Below, one piece after another: positions 1-9,637 of a DNA stretch of 64,000 nt. Made by a program: the position numbers and the translations under genes. This DNA is from Haemaphysalis longicornis. Its lineage: Eukaryota; Arthropoda; Arachnida; Ixodida; Ixodidae. The stretch is from contig CM023449.1 of the NCBI GenBank assembly GCA_013339765.2, forward strand, positions 14,111,811-14,175,810. Direction: 5' to 3'. The notes under the pieces are model-generated. The model was not told where the DNA came from and made no database searches. It was given only the letters and a program-made list of their open reading frames with translations. The number at the start of each line of letters is the position of its first letter. Positions within the stretch are counted from its first letter, which is position 1.

Positions 1-2147
1 AAGATCAAAGCATCGCAACGTTCCCTGCCAGGCAACCCGTGTTGAGCGAGTCTCACTTCAAACATGCACCAGCGGCTGCGGCAGAATGCAGGGCTCAACA
101 CGAAGAGGCAGACGCGACTCTGCGTAATGGCTTTGCATATATTCTCGGTGATCGGCATGCCCGGAATGAAGTCCCTCTCGGCGACGCAAAGTCTGAACTT
201 GAGGGGAGGCGATTCGAGTTTGGACAGTAGAACGTTGTGAACCCAATCCGAGTCAGAGGCGTGGTAGGATACGAAAGCGTCCCAAGCGTAGTTCTCCACG
301 TTCACGCGCCTCCTGTAGTCTCTGATGCCAACTTTAAGGTACAAAGATACATATATGAAGCACCACCGGCATTTGTACGCGCCATAAACAAGCATGACGG
401 CCGACATGATACCAAGTATCCCCGGAACAGCGTACACGTTATAATAGTCCACAGCTACGCACTCTTCCTCTCTCCATGGAACGCTCTGAACAGGGTATCC
501 GTGTTGTTCGGCTGGAACCTTGCAGGCTACACACCCCGCGCACTGCACTTGGTGATTGTCAAGAAAGTTGTGGAGGTTGTTGAGGTAGCAACTGTGGCAA
601 TCCCAGGGATTGAAGTTGAGGCTCACGTTCTGTATGCCTTTCAGGTCGCCAAACATTTCGTTGTCGAGCGCCGCGATCTCATTATAGCCAACATCTAATA
701 TTTTTAGTTCAGTCATCAGAGAAAACGTTTTTGACGTCCACTTCTTTATTCTGTTGTGGTTGGCTAAAAGCACTTCGGGGGAACTGTTGAGAGGTTTGTC
801 CACACGAATTTCTTGTATGCTGTTGAAAGATATGTCAAGCATTCGCAACGACACCAATGGAATGAGTATATTTGTGCCATGAAAGACCGTCAGGCGGTTG
901 CGGGTCAGGTTCAACCGTAATAAGCCTGTAAGACCTTCCAGCGCCGTTTCATTGAGTTCTCGTATTTCGTTTGCCTGTAAAGAAAGAACGTGCAGTTTTT
1001 TCAGGCATATAAATGGGGAGCCTAGTAGAATCTTCAGGTGGCACCTGTCCATGTGCAGCTCATGCAAATTCGGGAAATTACATAGGTCGCGATCTCGTAA
1101 CACTGTCACGTTGGTTCCACTTGTGATTAATTGCACAGCACTGCTCGTTGTATTAGGGCCCCGGAGCCCAAATTCAAACCCAAAGTTTGGAAACGCATAC
1201 GTGTCAGCCATGTTAAGAGATTCGAGGGCTTTCAACGAAAATATTGCTTCTGGTATATTGTGGAGCTTCGTGCCTGTCAGAGAAATGTTCTTAACAGACG
1301 GAATGAGGTCAAAAGCTCCCGGACGAACGAACGTAATAGGAGTTTGTAAAAATTCAAGACGCTGAATACTCTTCATGCGAGGAATCTCGTTGAACGAGAT
1401 TGTGCGGAAAAAACATCTGTGGAACACGACCTGCCTAATATGTGCCAACGCATCCTGCTCCAAGAATTTCGTGGGGAATTCTCCGAATACCTCCACAAGC
1501 GTAATAACCGCATTGGTGTAGGCGATGGAAATGTCCCAGGACCTGGTGGTATTTGCAAGAAAACTGACATTATCCGGGTACGGGAATGCGTACAAGAACA
1601 GGTCAGCAAAGCTGTAAACGCTGTAAATTCTCCTTGGGCTGACCCCCGTGCCGTCAGGAATGATGACAGCTACCGGCGGGGACTTCGCTAATGTCACGTC
1701 AAATGTCATCTCCCGAATATGCTCCGGAATCAGACTGAAATTGAAAGTACGCCGTCCTAAGTTTAGCCATTCCTCCAACCTGAAACTATGGTATGTAGCA
1801 GTGAAATTGGGAGATAGGTAGTCCCATTTTTTTATTCGCACACTTTGGATGGACAAACAGATTGGGGGAGAGCCCTGGGGAATGGTGCAAACGGTTTCTG
1901 AAACCAATACCAGCTCCATTGTTATTATCTTCTTCTCAGCAGGCGGAAAGTTGTTATTAGCAAATAACGTGAGAACGCTCTGACAACGAACGTCAAAATG
2001 GCCGTTTTCAAAGCGGACGTCGCACCCCTTCAATTCAGGGGGGAGTGTCCTCAGGTTCGTGGTTTGCTGGCAGTGCAGATAGGCCGAGGTTCCCACGGTT
2101 GACGATACCCAGGTCCACAGAAAGAACACATGTGCCTTCCAACGCAT
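1..2147 (-). CDS. Toll-like receptor, C-terminus cut by window edge
   Basis: Seen: from the ATG at 2147 the frame stays open for 715 codons to the left edge, so the C-terminus lies outside. Residues 1-22 (MRWKAHVFFLWTWVSS...) form a signal peptide. About residues 290-505 hold leucine-rich repeats (LHVLSLQANEIREL, LLRLNLTRNRLTVF, LRMLDISFNSIQEI, LKILDVGYNEIAAL). Next come a single LRR C-terminal cysteine cluster (NPWDCHSC at about 511, then CAGCVAC) and a hydrophobic membrane segment at about 568-592. The TIR domain starts at about 618, with box 1 WDAFVSYHASD, box 2 RLCVAERDFIPG and CMFEVRLAQHG. Known: Toll receptors bind Spatzle-like ligands or microbial products outside the cell and recruit MyD88 through TIR to activate NF-kB (Dorsal/Relish) signalling. 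The single cysteine cluster fits the single-cluster TLR type rather than Drosophila Toll-1. Residues 25-290 show no clear repeats. No stop or frameshift was seen and the coding part is intronless here. Ligand and paralog identity are unknown. Confidence 0.93.
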   Translation of the reverse strand, partial: MRWKAHVFFLWTWVSSTVGTSAYLHCQQTTNLRTLPPELKGCDVRFENGHFDVRCQSVLTLFANNNFPPAEKKIITMELVLVSETVCTIPQGSPPICLSIQSVRIKKWDYLSPNFTATYHSFRLEEWLNLGRRTFNFSLIPEHIREMTFDVTLAKSPPVAVIIPDGTGVSPRRIYSVYSFADLFLYAFPYPDNVSFLANTTRSWDISIAYTNAVITLVEVFGEFPTKFLEQDALAHIRQVVFHRCFFRTISFNEIPRMKSIQRLEFLQTPITFVRPGAFDLIPSVKNISLTGTKLHNIPEAIFSLKALESLNMADTYAFPNFGFEFGLRGPNTTSSAVQLITSGTNVTVLRDRDLCNFPNLHELHMDRCHLKILLGSPFICLKKLHVLSLQANEIRELNETALEGLTGLLRLNLTRNRLTVFHGTNILIPLVSLRMLDISFNSIQEIRVDKPLNSSPEVLLANHNRIKKWTSKTFSLMTELKILDVGYNEIAALDNEMFGDLKGIQNVSLNFNPWDCHSCYLNNLHNFLDNHQVQCAGCVACKVPAEQHGYPVQSVPWREEECVAVDYYNVYAVPGILGIMSAVMLVYGAYKCRWCFIYVSLYLKVGIRDYRRRVNVENYAWDAFVSYHASDSDWVHNVLLSKLESPPLKFRLCVAERDFIPGMPITENICKAITQSRVCLFVLSPAFCRSRWCMFEVRLAQHGLPGRERCDALI

Positions 2148-2175
2148 GGCAATCTGGAAGAGTTACGAATGTAAA
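2148..2175 (-). other. Candidate splice acceptor before Toll ATG
   Basis: Reading the minus strand, a T/A-rich stretch is followed by GTAACTCTTCCAG and then ATTGCC-ATG, so a CAG acceptor would sit six bases before the Toll start codon. This fits a 5'-leader intron whose donor could be the GTAAGTAA at 8934-8941. It is a sequence-pattern call only; without RNA the ATG could equally lie in an unspliced leader. Confidence 0.4.
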
Positions 2176-2889
2176 TATCAAATTACTAAGGTTTTCAACG
2201 TCAGCAGTACTCTATAAAATAAAAACAGGTGCGATTTCTTCCTCGTCAGATATCGAAGCACTGTTCTTTGAACCGCAAAATATAAAGTGGTGTTTTCGTT
2301 TTCCATGAAAGTGATTATCAATTTTACTACGTTTGACTGAGATTTTGCATAAAATTCGGTTCTTAAAAGCACAACCCTCTGTTTCTCTAAAGCTGCAATT
2401 TTCTTCAATATTTCAACCGTTAGCAAACACTATTGGGTACTCGCCGTGTAGAAACTTGCTGCTCTTTCCTTCTCAACAGATTGTACTTGCATGTTCCCTA
2501 AGATCCAACTCTTATATTAAACTTTAGTATTGTTAGAGTACCGTACCTGGCTGTGAAGTCCCACCCGATTTTAAGCAAGATCATTAGATCAGCAATCTCA
2601 TGTAAGATTTTTAAGTCTCTAACAAAATTAAGGAGCCTTCATCTCGTTTTTAAACGAGTAATATTTCTGCCATACCTATAGTTCGAAGTGATTGGAATGA
2701 CACCAACACTACAGTGTCTTTCAAGTCAACCCACTTTTAAACGTGTGAGGAATTCACGTAGCACCGTTCGAAACGAGAAGCTACCATACTTGACTCTGTG
2801 CATAAGAAACATTGTCTTTTGTTTAGAATGTATTATAGAATGAAACACTGCAACCGCAAAAAGTATAGTTAACACAGAGATATCACCGA
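2148..2889. other. AT-rich non-coding stretch upstream of Toll
   Basis: About 740 bases between the Toll start codon and the BEL/Pao element. No coding frame, promoter consensus or known repeat was recognised. If the leader-intron model is right, this is the 3' end of that intron. Confidence 0.4.
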
Positions 2890-3086
2890 TTTTGCGAAAA
2901 GACCAGAGTTCAGAACCCGTCAAGCAGTCCCGTCGAACCTGAGGTGTTTATTTGACACATACCCAAAAGAAACGAAGACAAAGGTCGTGCTTGCGTTCAG
3001 ACTAATTTGGTAGGAAACCTGTTGTCCAATCTCCACCTAGGTAAGTCCCCGATTTGAAGCTACCAACCAGACTACATTTTCTAACA
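2890..3086 (-). repeat. BEL/Pao 3' LTR
   Basis: 197-bp copy of the terminal repeat. In element orientation it starts TGTTAGAAAATG and ends TTTTCGCAAAA. It matches 8538-8742 along its whole length with scattered substitutions and small indels, for example the shared block CAGACTAATTTGGTAGGAAA. The divergence between the two LTRs shows that the insertion is old. Confidence 0.85.
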
Positions 3087-3355
3087 TCCTCCCGCCGGCG
3101 AAAAGAGGAGCATTAACTCTAAGCTTCCAGGCGCTACAGATGCTGCACTGCCGGTTTAATACAAAATCAGTCCGACTTCTTGAGAAGACAAAGGCGAACT
3201 CTGTTGTCAGAGCCCGGAAAACTATTTTCGATCACCGCCAGATCCCAAAGCGACCTTGGTGTTTTCTCGTTCAGAATGAGGACGACATCGCCAAACTTAG
3301 CGTCGTTTGATGATGCTTTATGTATAGTGTGGGCGGAAGGCAGCTGCAGTATGTA

Positions 3356-4347
3356 CAGTCAAATCTCGATATAACGAACTTCAGGGGACCGTGGAAAATT
3401 GCTCGTTATTCTGAAAGGTCGTTATAGTGAAAATCGCAAAATTTAAGAAAACAAATAGTATTTCAATGCCCAAAACGACCTACGTGCACAGCAGTGCATC
3501 CTTGGAACCATTTTTCACAAAAAAATGCACTAGTGATCATGAAACAATGCACGTTTATTCAAAGTGGTTGGCGATTTTCATCTAGCGCGAGTAGCACAAG
3601 CTTCCTAGCACAATGGACTCAAACTCTTACACATTCCTGGGGAGTGAATCATTGGCCGTGCGGTTTTTCCCCGGGCATGTGCGGAGTTTTTTATGCTGCC
3701 CACCACATCCGCAGTCGTCGCGTGCTCGTCGTAGTCTTCGAGTGCTGCTGCGGCACCCTCAGAGGCATCGTTGTTCATGCCATCCTCGCTGCCATATTCA
3801 CATCTTCATCCTGAACGCTCACGGTCTGGGCAATGTCCTCTGTTGTCAGCTCCGCTGATGTCCGTGAAGATCCAGCAAGCTGTTCAGCAGCGGCGGAACG
3901 TAAAAAAAGTTAGGGTGAGCGCAAATAGCGCGGCCGCGGCTTTCGGGACGGAGAAGGCTACCCATGCTACATTTTTTCTCTTCTTCTCACCGTTTTTCTC
4001 CGTCTTGCATAGGCTGCAGCATTCCGCGGAGCAAGTTACAAGACGTCCTCTTCTTCGCTGCGCTTTGCCGTGTCGTCTAGTAGCACACTGGCCCGGTTGC
4101 CCCGATTGTTTAACGGACTTCTAAGAATCTCCATCCTTGAAAATATGAGTTCGTAGTACTGAGGTGTTGTTAACATGGCACGGAACTAAGTAAAACGATC
4201 GTTAGTTTGAAACGTTCGCTATTCTGAAGTACGTTGTAGTGAAATAATTCTACATTAAAACTATAAGCAGTCGGCGTGGGATTTCTTAAACGCTCGTTAA
4301 TCTGAAATGTTCGTTAATGTGGTGTTTGTTGTACCGAGGTTTGACTG
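3356..4347. mobile_element. Nonautonomous pogo/Tigger-like DNA transposon
   Basis: Seen: the left end CAGTCAAATCTCGATATAAC and the inverted right end CAGTCAAACCTCGGTACAAC are terminal inverted repeats with the CAGT start typical of Tc1/mariner-pogo (Tigger) elements. The flanks are TA at 3354-3355 and TA at 4348-4349. Repeated CGTTATTCTGAA/CGTTAATCTGAA-like subterminal motifs are also characteristic. Length is 992 bp, against about 2.5 kb or more for autonomous relatives, so it is an internal-deletion derivative. It is nested in the BEL/Pao element between its 3' LTR and integrase, so it arrived later. Confidence 0.8.
3700..3900 (-). pseudogene. Tigger/CENP-B-like transposase C-terminal remnant
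   Basis: Inside the short Tigger-like element, the minus strand encodes SAELTTEDIAQTVSVQDEDV in one frame and, after a shift, ALEDYDEHATTADVV in another. The first resembles the acidic (S/T)AELT.EDI C-terminal tail of pogo/Tigger transposases. The CENP-B-type DNA-binding and DDE catalytic domains are absent, so this is a remnant that only supports classification of the element. Confidence 0.5.
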
Positions 4348-4825
4348 TATTCTCTACGCTCCTACTCCAAAAGGCATCTAGTAACTCTTTCCGTCGTCGC
4401 CAGCGTCCCCGAAATACCTTTTCTGATGGCTTCATCAAGACCTCTTAGATGCCACCTTCCGGTACATAAAGCAGTCTTCTGCCGATCAAAAATGTGCGGG
4501 AGTTAAGGGTTCCTCCTCTAGGGATGCTCAAAGGATAGTCAGTGGCCGAGAGCTTATAATGGCTTCAACTTTATAAGTAAAGTGTACAGTACATCATAGC
4601 CAAAACAATTGGCTTTCAAAACTTTTCTCATTCATTTCTTATTGTTCTTATAAGTCTTTCCCAAAATCCGCCCCACCAAGCGGCTCGTTCGGCTATGAAT
4701 TTCCAGTGGATTTCGTTTTCTCCAAAGTACTTTAATGTTTGCTCATCTCGTATCGTCCTCCAAATAGTTTTCAAATCTTTCGAAGCTCTTTTGAAAGTGA
4801 GGCTGTTGTCAGAATATACCGTCTT

Positions 4826-5215
4826 TCAAATTGCTCTCCTGGCTGTAAAGCGACGGAATGCATCTAAAAAGTCCTGCAGGTTGAGACTTCGCACAAGCTC
4901 GAGGTGTACTGCTCGCATGACTGCACAAGTAAACATGACAATGTAACATTTCTTGGCTCCGTATCCTTCTGGGTGGTCCAGTGGTCCAGTAAAGTCAACT
5001 CCAATGATACTGAACGGCTCGCACTTAATGACTCTATTCCTTGGGAGATGAGCGAATGGGTCGCTCATTGGCTTCGTTGATGTACTGCACGTACTGATCA
5101 TTTTTTTAACCATTTGACGACCTTTGATGATTCAATATCGTTCACGTAACTGCACCAACGTATCTCGAACGCCGGCGTGGAAAAGCCGTCGGTGCTCGTT
5201 TTCAATTATTAATCT
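4826..5215 (-). pseudogene. BEL/Pao integrase fragment
   Basis: Seen: the piece starting near 5215 reads HRRLFHAGVRDTLVQLRERY, where the zinc-binding domain leads into the core, then an in-frame stop (TGA, probably an old Trp codon). It continues KGRQMVKK and FSIIGVDFTGPLDHPEGYGA, and the first catalytic Asp is in GVDFTGP. The frame then reads to CAVMRAVHLELVRSLNLQDF and ends at a stop at 4826. Known: BEL/Pao integrase inserts the cDNA using a DDE triad. The second Asp and the Glu were not found in frame, so the fragment is non-functional. RNase H and RT remnants lie upstream in the same orientation. Confidence 0.8.
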
Positions 5216-5911
5216 TGTAAATTCGTCGTCTGGAGGAAGTACGATTGGGTGTTGATCGCTGGTCGTGAAGTCAGAATTTTGTAGCCGCTCCCCCCCCCCC
5301 CCCACTCTATTCTAATGATCCTCATCATGGTAGGGCAAAAATTTGCTGATCACTTGATTGGTCAATTATTGAGGATGAAACGCACGTTCTTGAGATTTGT
5401 AAATCCAAAATTTCTTGGCGTTTTCAGTTTCGCAAGTGAGTAGGGGTCCAGTTATTTTGGCACGAGGGTTACGGGAATTGTGGAAAGCGCATTATCCAAG
5501 CCGTCAGGTTCAAGACCTTTGTCATGTTGTTGATACTTCCAAGGTCAAAAAGCTCAGAACACTGCCTTTCAGTTACGGGTAAAACGCCTGTCTTCTGTGG
5601 TTTCCGCAAACTGTTCGCCCCGAAATGGTCTGTTTGGCTATTTGTCGGTTCCTTTGAGCAGCCAGTCACGTCCTTCCCACCAAAGTTTGCTTTCTTGCAA
5701 TTTCTTAGCCGATATTCCCCGCGTTAATAAATCTCCAGGGTTTTGATCTCTCGGGCAGTAACGCCACTGCTCAATATCAATTAGGGAATGAATCTCTCAC
5801 TTTGTTTGCCATGAAGGTATTTCACTTGCCTGGGCTCGAGTTCAACCAGCCTAGAACCGCAGACGAGTCTGTCCAAACAAAACCTGGCAGCGGGTACCAT
5901 ACTCCTTCTGT

Positions 5912-6220
5912 TCACATTAGCCGAAATGCTGTTAGAGCCCCAAGTTCCAACCTTGGTAGGGTCTGTGTTTGTACGTGGGCGGCTCTTCTTTTGGCGATGA
6001 GCAGTCTAGTCATTATGACACTGGTTGTTTCGACTCGCCCGTAGACTGCAGATCCATAAGCTGAGGTGCTTGCATCAGAGAACACAAGGAAAGTTGTTTT
6101 GCTGGATTCATTTGACAGCACAAAGCGTGGTACCTGTATCACGTTAAGAAGACGAAGGTCTTCGCACCACTTGTCCCTTTCAGTTTTTAAGTCTTCCCGC
6201 AAATTTCCGTCCAAGTTCAC
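5912..6220 (-). pseudogene. BEL/Pao RNase H domain fragment
   Basis: A 102-codon frame contains LVFSDASTSAYGSAVYGR and LLIAKRRAAHVQTQTLPRLE. This matches the BEL/Pao RNase H signature (F-DAS...AYG-VVY, then AK-R-APLK--TLPRLEL), and the first catalytic Asp (SDAS) is present. The domain would degrade the RNA strand of the RNA:DNA hybrid. It is separated from the RT piece by a stop/frameshift near 6225 and followed by broken sequence to the integrase, so it is a relic. The family call is firm because of the TLPRLELGAL motif. Confidence 0.8.
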
Positions 6221-6229
6221 CTTCCTTTT

Positions 6230-6977
6230 TCAAGCCCTCGTAAAGAGTACCTTGGCCTTCACTGTGTAGAAAGTAATAAGGCCGCATAGATCGTATATTT
6301 TGGCTGTGATTTCCAGCATATTCCTCTTCGTGCTCGGAATTGAGGCTACCAGTTGCATAATTTCAGACGTGTCGAGCCCGTAGGTACCCTCGTCCGGGAG
6401 CCATAACAAGCCTAGAACTTTATTCATATGAGGGATCATGAAATCAACATCAGAGTTAACAGTGTTGTCCGCTTCAGCAGCGGTCTTCAGCTGCGGTTCA
6501 TTAGTCGTCCATTTTTTAAAGTGCATGCCTGCTTTGGTAATAAATTTGGCTGCATTGTCACATAACAATAAGGCATTCTTGGTAGATTCGGCGCCTGTAA
6601 CAAAACCGTCAACGTAAAATTGATCTTTCATGGCCTTTGTAAGTTCATAATGCGGACCTGTCGAAGTTTCAAAATGGTAGTGTAGCGTGGCGCTCAGTAG
6701 AAAGTACAGCCCGTCGCTGCAATGCCGCGGGTGAATCAAGGTATGTAGCACCAAAGGGAACACGGTTCATTCTCCAGACAAGTTGCATCGGCAAGGTCTG
6801 CCCAGAAGTCGGCGGGTGTTTATACCGAAAGTACCGAAGTGCGTCATGCTCGTTCTCCGACAACAAAATTTGCAAGAATGCTTTTTCTATGTCGGCTGTT
6901 ACGGCGACTCTGTACATCCTGAACTTCAAAAGCAGGGAAAGTACCGATGGATTCAGGTTCGGACTAGAGTGTAGCAC
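6230..6977 (-). pseudogene. BEL/Pao reverse transcriptase, inactive
   Basis: Two overlapping frames cover the RT. 6669-6977 carries motif A (VTADIEKAFLQILLSENEHD, with the catalytic Asp) and MNRVPFGAT, equal to the family's M-RVPFGA. 6230-6763 carries motif C as FYVDGFVTGAES and the connection region LGLLWLPDEGTYGLD and IYDLCGLITFYTVKAK. The normal FYVDD is YVDG here, so the second catalytic Asp is lost in addition to the frameshift between the segments. Known: RT copies the genomic RNA inside the particle. The enzyme cannot be active in this copy. Confidence 0.85.
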
Positions 6978-7434
6978 GCCATTCAGTGACAGTTTTCTTG
7001 TGAACTAGATGACACATAAAGACAATTCGAGTCTTGGTTGTTTGTCTGTCGCTGCGGATGACTGCTCGGTGCGGCAGGTAGTAGACTGGACCGGATGCTT
7101 CTTGTGTCGTTGCGGGTTCGGCGAAATTGTTCTCAACATATTCGCGTATCGTCGCATCGTACCGACTGAGAAGCTCTTCGTTTTTCTGAAGACGTCGCGT
7201 GAGCTTGGCGAGCCGATCTTTCGCTTCCTTTAGATTGCAATCAAGCTCCGGAGCGTTATTCTACCAGGGAAGACAAACTTCACACTTATCATCTTTTCTC
7301 CTTATTTTTCTTTGGAATTCTGTGAGAACTAGATTCTCGACAGATTCTTCATCCTTGTGGTTAAGGATATCCATGTGCGCAACGTCTCAAAAGGCTTGAA
7401 GCTGTTCAGACAGCTTTCCGTTGTCACTGAAATT

Positions 7435-8067
7435 CTAGGTCAATACCTTCATGACGCCAGTGGAAAATGTGCCTCGGATATTCTCCGAGCTTTTTACCGG
7501 GCCCTGTAGCGTCCACCCGAAATACGTCTCAACGGCAGTTAAGACGTTTGTTAGCCGCCGAATGTTTCCAGTTGTGACTGTCCAGTAATAGTCGAATCCT
7601 ATAAGTACCTCAATAGTGTCATCTAGTGAAGCATCATCATCGGCGAGGCGAAGATCCCGAATGCCCTCTCCCACACAAGAAGTAGGAACTGTGAACAGAG
7701 TTCCACTGCATATTGTTCGTACCTCGAGGGATTCGATCAGGATGGCCTCGGTGTGTGCCGGCGTTGTTCTCGACAGTTCCGCGCATCGTACAGTTTTTTT
7801 AGATGGACCCATTCCTCCGAACGTTTGCACATTCAGAGTCTCCCTTCCGACTTCCTTGCAGCTGAGGTTCTTGGCTGTGTCTTCCGTGACGAACGTTCGT
7901 TGACTACCACCATCCAGAAGGCAACGGACAAGTCGCGGCTGAGTGGAGCCACTTGCCCCAACTTTAGCTGTTTGTAGAGGAATGGTATCTTGGGCCTGAA
8001 TCAGAGCACTGGTCACTTGGATTTCTTGGATTTCTTCGATTCTTCGGGAGAGCTTGGATTTTGCCAC
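7435..8067 (-). pseudogene. BEL/Pao protease region
   Basis: A 210-codon frame (start not the native one) contains VRCLLDGGSQRTFVTEDTAK. This is the aspartic protease active-site region of BEL/Pao elements, in which LLD(S/G)GSQ-SF is the usual form with Asp as catalyst. It continues into the protease-RT linker (EVLIGFDYYWTVTTGNIRR, FGWTLQGPV), which is typical of Pao polyproteins. The frame closes near 7435 by an in-frame stop. The zinc-knuckle part of gag that should precede it is missing. Confidence 0.8.
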
Positions 8068-8100
8068 ACATATCGAAACGCAATACCCTTCCGCAGTTTC

Positions 8101-8436
8101 CTACTTTTGTTGTAAATTCTGCTCATCAACAGTGTCTTCAATTTGTTTGTCTATGTCTCGAAGTCCTGATTCCTTCATCACGAGAACATTCAAAAGGTCC
8201 TGCAGCTCACCGATAGACGCAGACTTGGAGTCCAACAAAGCGTTGCTCTCACTAATGGTCTTTGTCACGCCAGCTCGAAGGGTGGCCCGCTTGCGCTTGT
8301 GTCGATCCATTGTGTGGAGGGCTTTGGCGTGGAATCGACTCCGCGTAGCCAGGAACGGCGTAGCATACCACTGCGTTAAGGCGGAGGCGGCGTAAGGCTT
8401 GAGGGCAGCTAGAAGCGTCGGGTCGGGACTCAACAC
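8101..8436 (-). pseudogene. BEL/Pao gag N-terminal fragment
   Basis: A 111-codon minus-strand frame just inside the 5' LTR includes RATLRAGVTKTISESNALLD and LLNVLVMKESGLRDIDKQIE. This is the coiled-coil-like start of BEL/Pao gag (R--LR--VTK-I, then a Leu-rich helix). It stops at 8101, only about 35 bases before the protease frame, whereas intact relatives have several hundred more gag residues including CCHC knuckles. A large internal deletion has therefore removed the capsid body and nucleocapsid. Confidence 0.7.
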
Positions 8437-8537
8437 ATTCTAGAAGCGCCGTTTGTTGCTTCAGTCGGGCATGCTGCTTCTTCAGTGGTATTCAGGGGAG
8501 GTTTCGTCGAGACTTCAGGGCCCTTTCGGCACCTAAC

Positions 8538-8742
8538 TTTTGCGAAAAGACCAGAGTCCAGAGCCCATCGAACAGTGCTGTTGAACATAAGGTGTTTACT
8601 TATACCCAAAGATACATACCCAAAAGAAAAGAAGAAGAAGATCGTGCTTACGTTCAGACTAATTTGGTAGGAAACCTGTTGTCCAATCTCCGCGTAGGAA
8701 TGTGCCTGATTGGAAGCTACCAAACAGACTGAATTTTCTACA
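8538..8742 (-). repeat. BEL/Pao 5' LTR
   Basis: 205-bp terminal repeat upstream of the gag remnant, homologous to 2890-3086. In element orientation it starts TGTAGAAAATTCAG and ends TTTTCGCAAAA. The next bases (TTAGGTGCCGAAAGGG) are where a tRNA primer-binding site belongs; I did not assign the tRNA. Confidence 0.85.
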
Positions 8743-8941
8743 ACCGATGTGGTTACGTAGCTGATATGTTCGGAATCCGTAAGAATAAAGTCATACTATA
8801 TGCGCCCCGTAAACGCCCTAAAGATATGGCTTTCGCAATATTTACACGGAAGATTTTCACTACGGCTGGGAAGACTTTTGCTTAAACGACTACATATATC
8901 AGGTGACGTAACAAGAAGATTGAGAAGTGCAATTTACTTAC

Positions 8942-9030
8942 ACCGTTGTACTGCATGACGTTCGGCGACGACGTATCCTTCGCAACACCACACTGAGTTT
9001 GCGCCCGCTATAAAGGCAAAAGTTGGCCCC
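8942..9030 (-). promoter_or_regulatory. Candidate Toll promoter and non-coding first exon
   Basis: Minus strand: TTTATAGCGGGCGCAAAC, then CTCAGTG (initiator-like TCAGT), then about 60 bases ending in a strong donor, GTAAGTAA (8941-8934). The inverted arm keeps the same order at 63800-63884: TTATAACGGGCGCAAACTC, CAGCG and GTAAGTAA. Conservation of the TATA-like stretch, initiator and donor in both arms suggests a transcription start with a leader exon spliced to the exon carrying the Toll ATG. The TATA-to-initiator spacing (about 20 bp) is shorter than usual, and no RNA evidence is available. Confidence 0.38.
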
Positions 9031-9593
9031 ATAGCTTCTATTTTATCGCGCAATGAGCTCGGAGAGGAAAAGGAAATAAAAGAGGAAGTGACGAAATGTC
9101 GCCTGCTTGCCTGGCGGATGATATGAGTGCTTTCTTCCGGGAAGATGGATTGATGGCGGGACTCAAAAAAAGCAATGTCACGAAAAAGCAGTGAAAAATA
9201 TTTTATTACCGCTTTCGCCAAATAACACGAAGCGGAGATTTGGTGTCAGATATGCCTTTTGTAGGCGCTTGTGCTGAAGTGCTTAGTCGTTTGCAAATAA
9301 TCAGAATGACATTACTCGGCTTCACATACGCTTTTATCGGCACAGTCTTTGTGCTGCTCAAATTTTGTCCCCTTCTTTCAACTGTTTTTATTCCTTGGCA
9401 CCCCGAATACCCTAGGAGATCTTTCGCACCTGCAATTGCAAGCGGGGAATCCCGTACACATTGTTGTTAGGCGAGTGACCGAAAGTTTGGACGAAAACTG
9501 CAAACAATGACATAAGTGTTGGACAATGCGAAAAGCCGTGCGCCGAGACAAAACGGTTCTCGTCGCAAGATGATGAATATCCGAGACATATCG

Positions 9594-9637
9594 GCATAGT
9601 GTACGGTTGACGATGACCATGATCTCACTACTTAACT
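9594..9637 (+). repeat. 44-bp direct repeat flanking SINE, first copy
   Basis: From GCATAGTGTACGG to CTTAACT; repeated at 9842-9885 with several substitutions. The right arm has only one copy (reverse complement near 63190-63240), so the doubling is tied to or just preceded the SINE insertion. Confidence 0.75.

Larger units (their letters stand above)
2890..8742 (-). mobile_element. Degenerate BEL/Pao LTR retrotransposon with nested DNA transposon
   Basis: Seen: two LTR-like direct repeats (2890-3086 and 8538-8742) bracket minus-strand pieces of gag, protease, reverse transcriptase, RNase H and integrase in BEL/Pao order. The same five bases, ACCGA, lie immediately outside both ends (2885-2889 and 8743-8747); a 5-bp target duplication is normal for this superfamily. 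A purine-rich run (GGCGGGAGGA) precedes the 3' LTR in element orientation, as expected of a polypurine tract. The polyprotein is broken by stops and shifts, most of gag is missing, and the RT active site is mutated, so this copy cannot move by itself. A pogo/Tigger-like element sits inside at 3356-4347. The element lies between the Toll ATG and the conserved upstream block, so it probably occupies the Toll leader intron. Confidence 0.88.

Noticed and set aside
237..698. Plus-strand frame of 153 codons at the left edge
   Set aside because: It is the antisense shadow of the Toll membrane/LRR-CT region, which is unambiguous on the minus strand.
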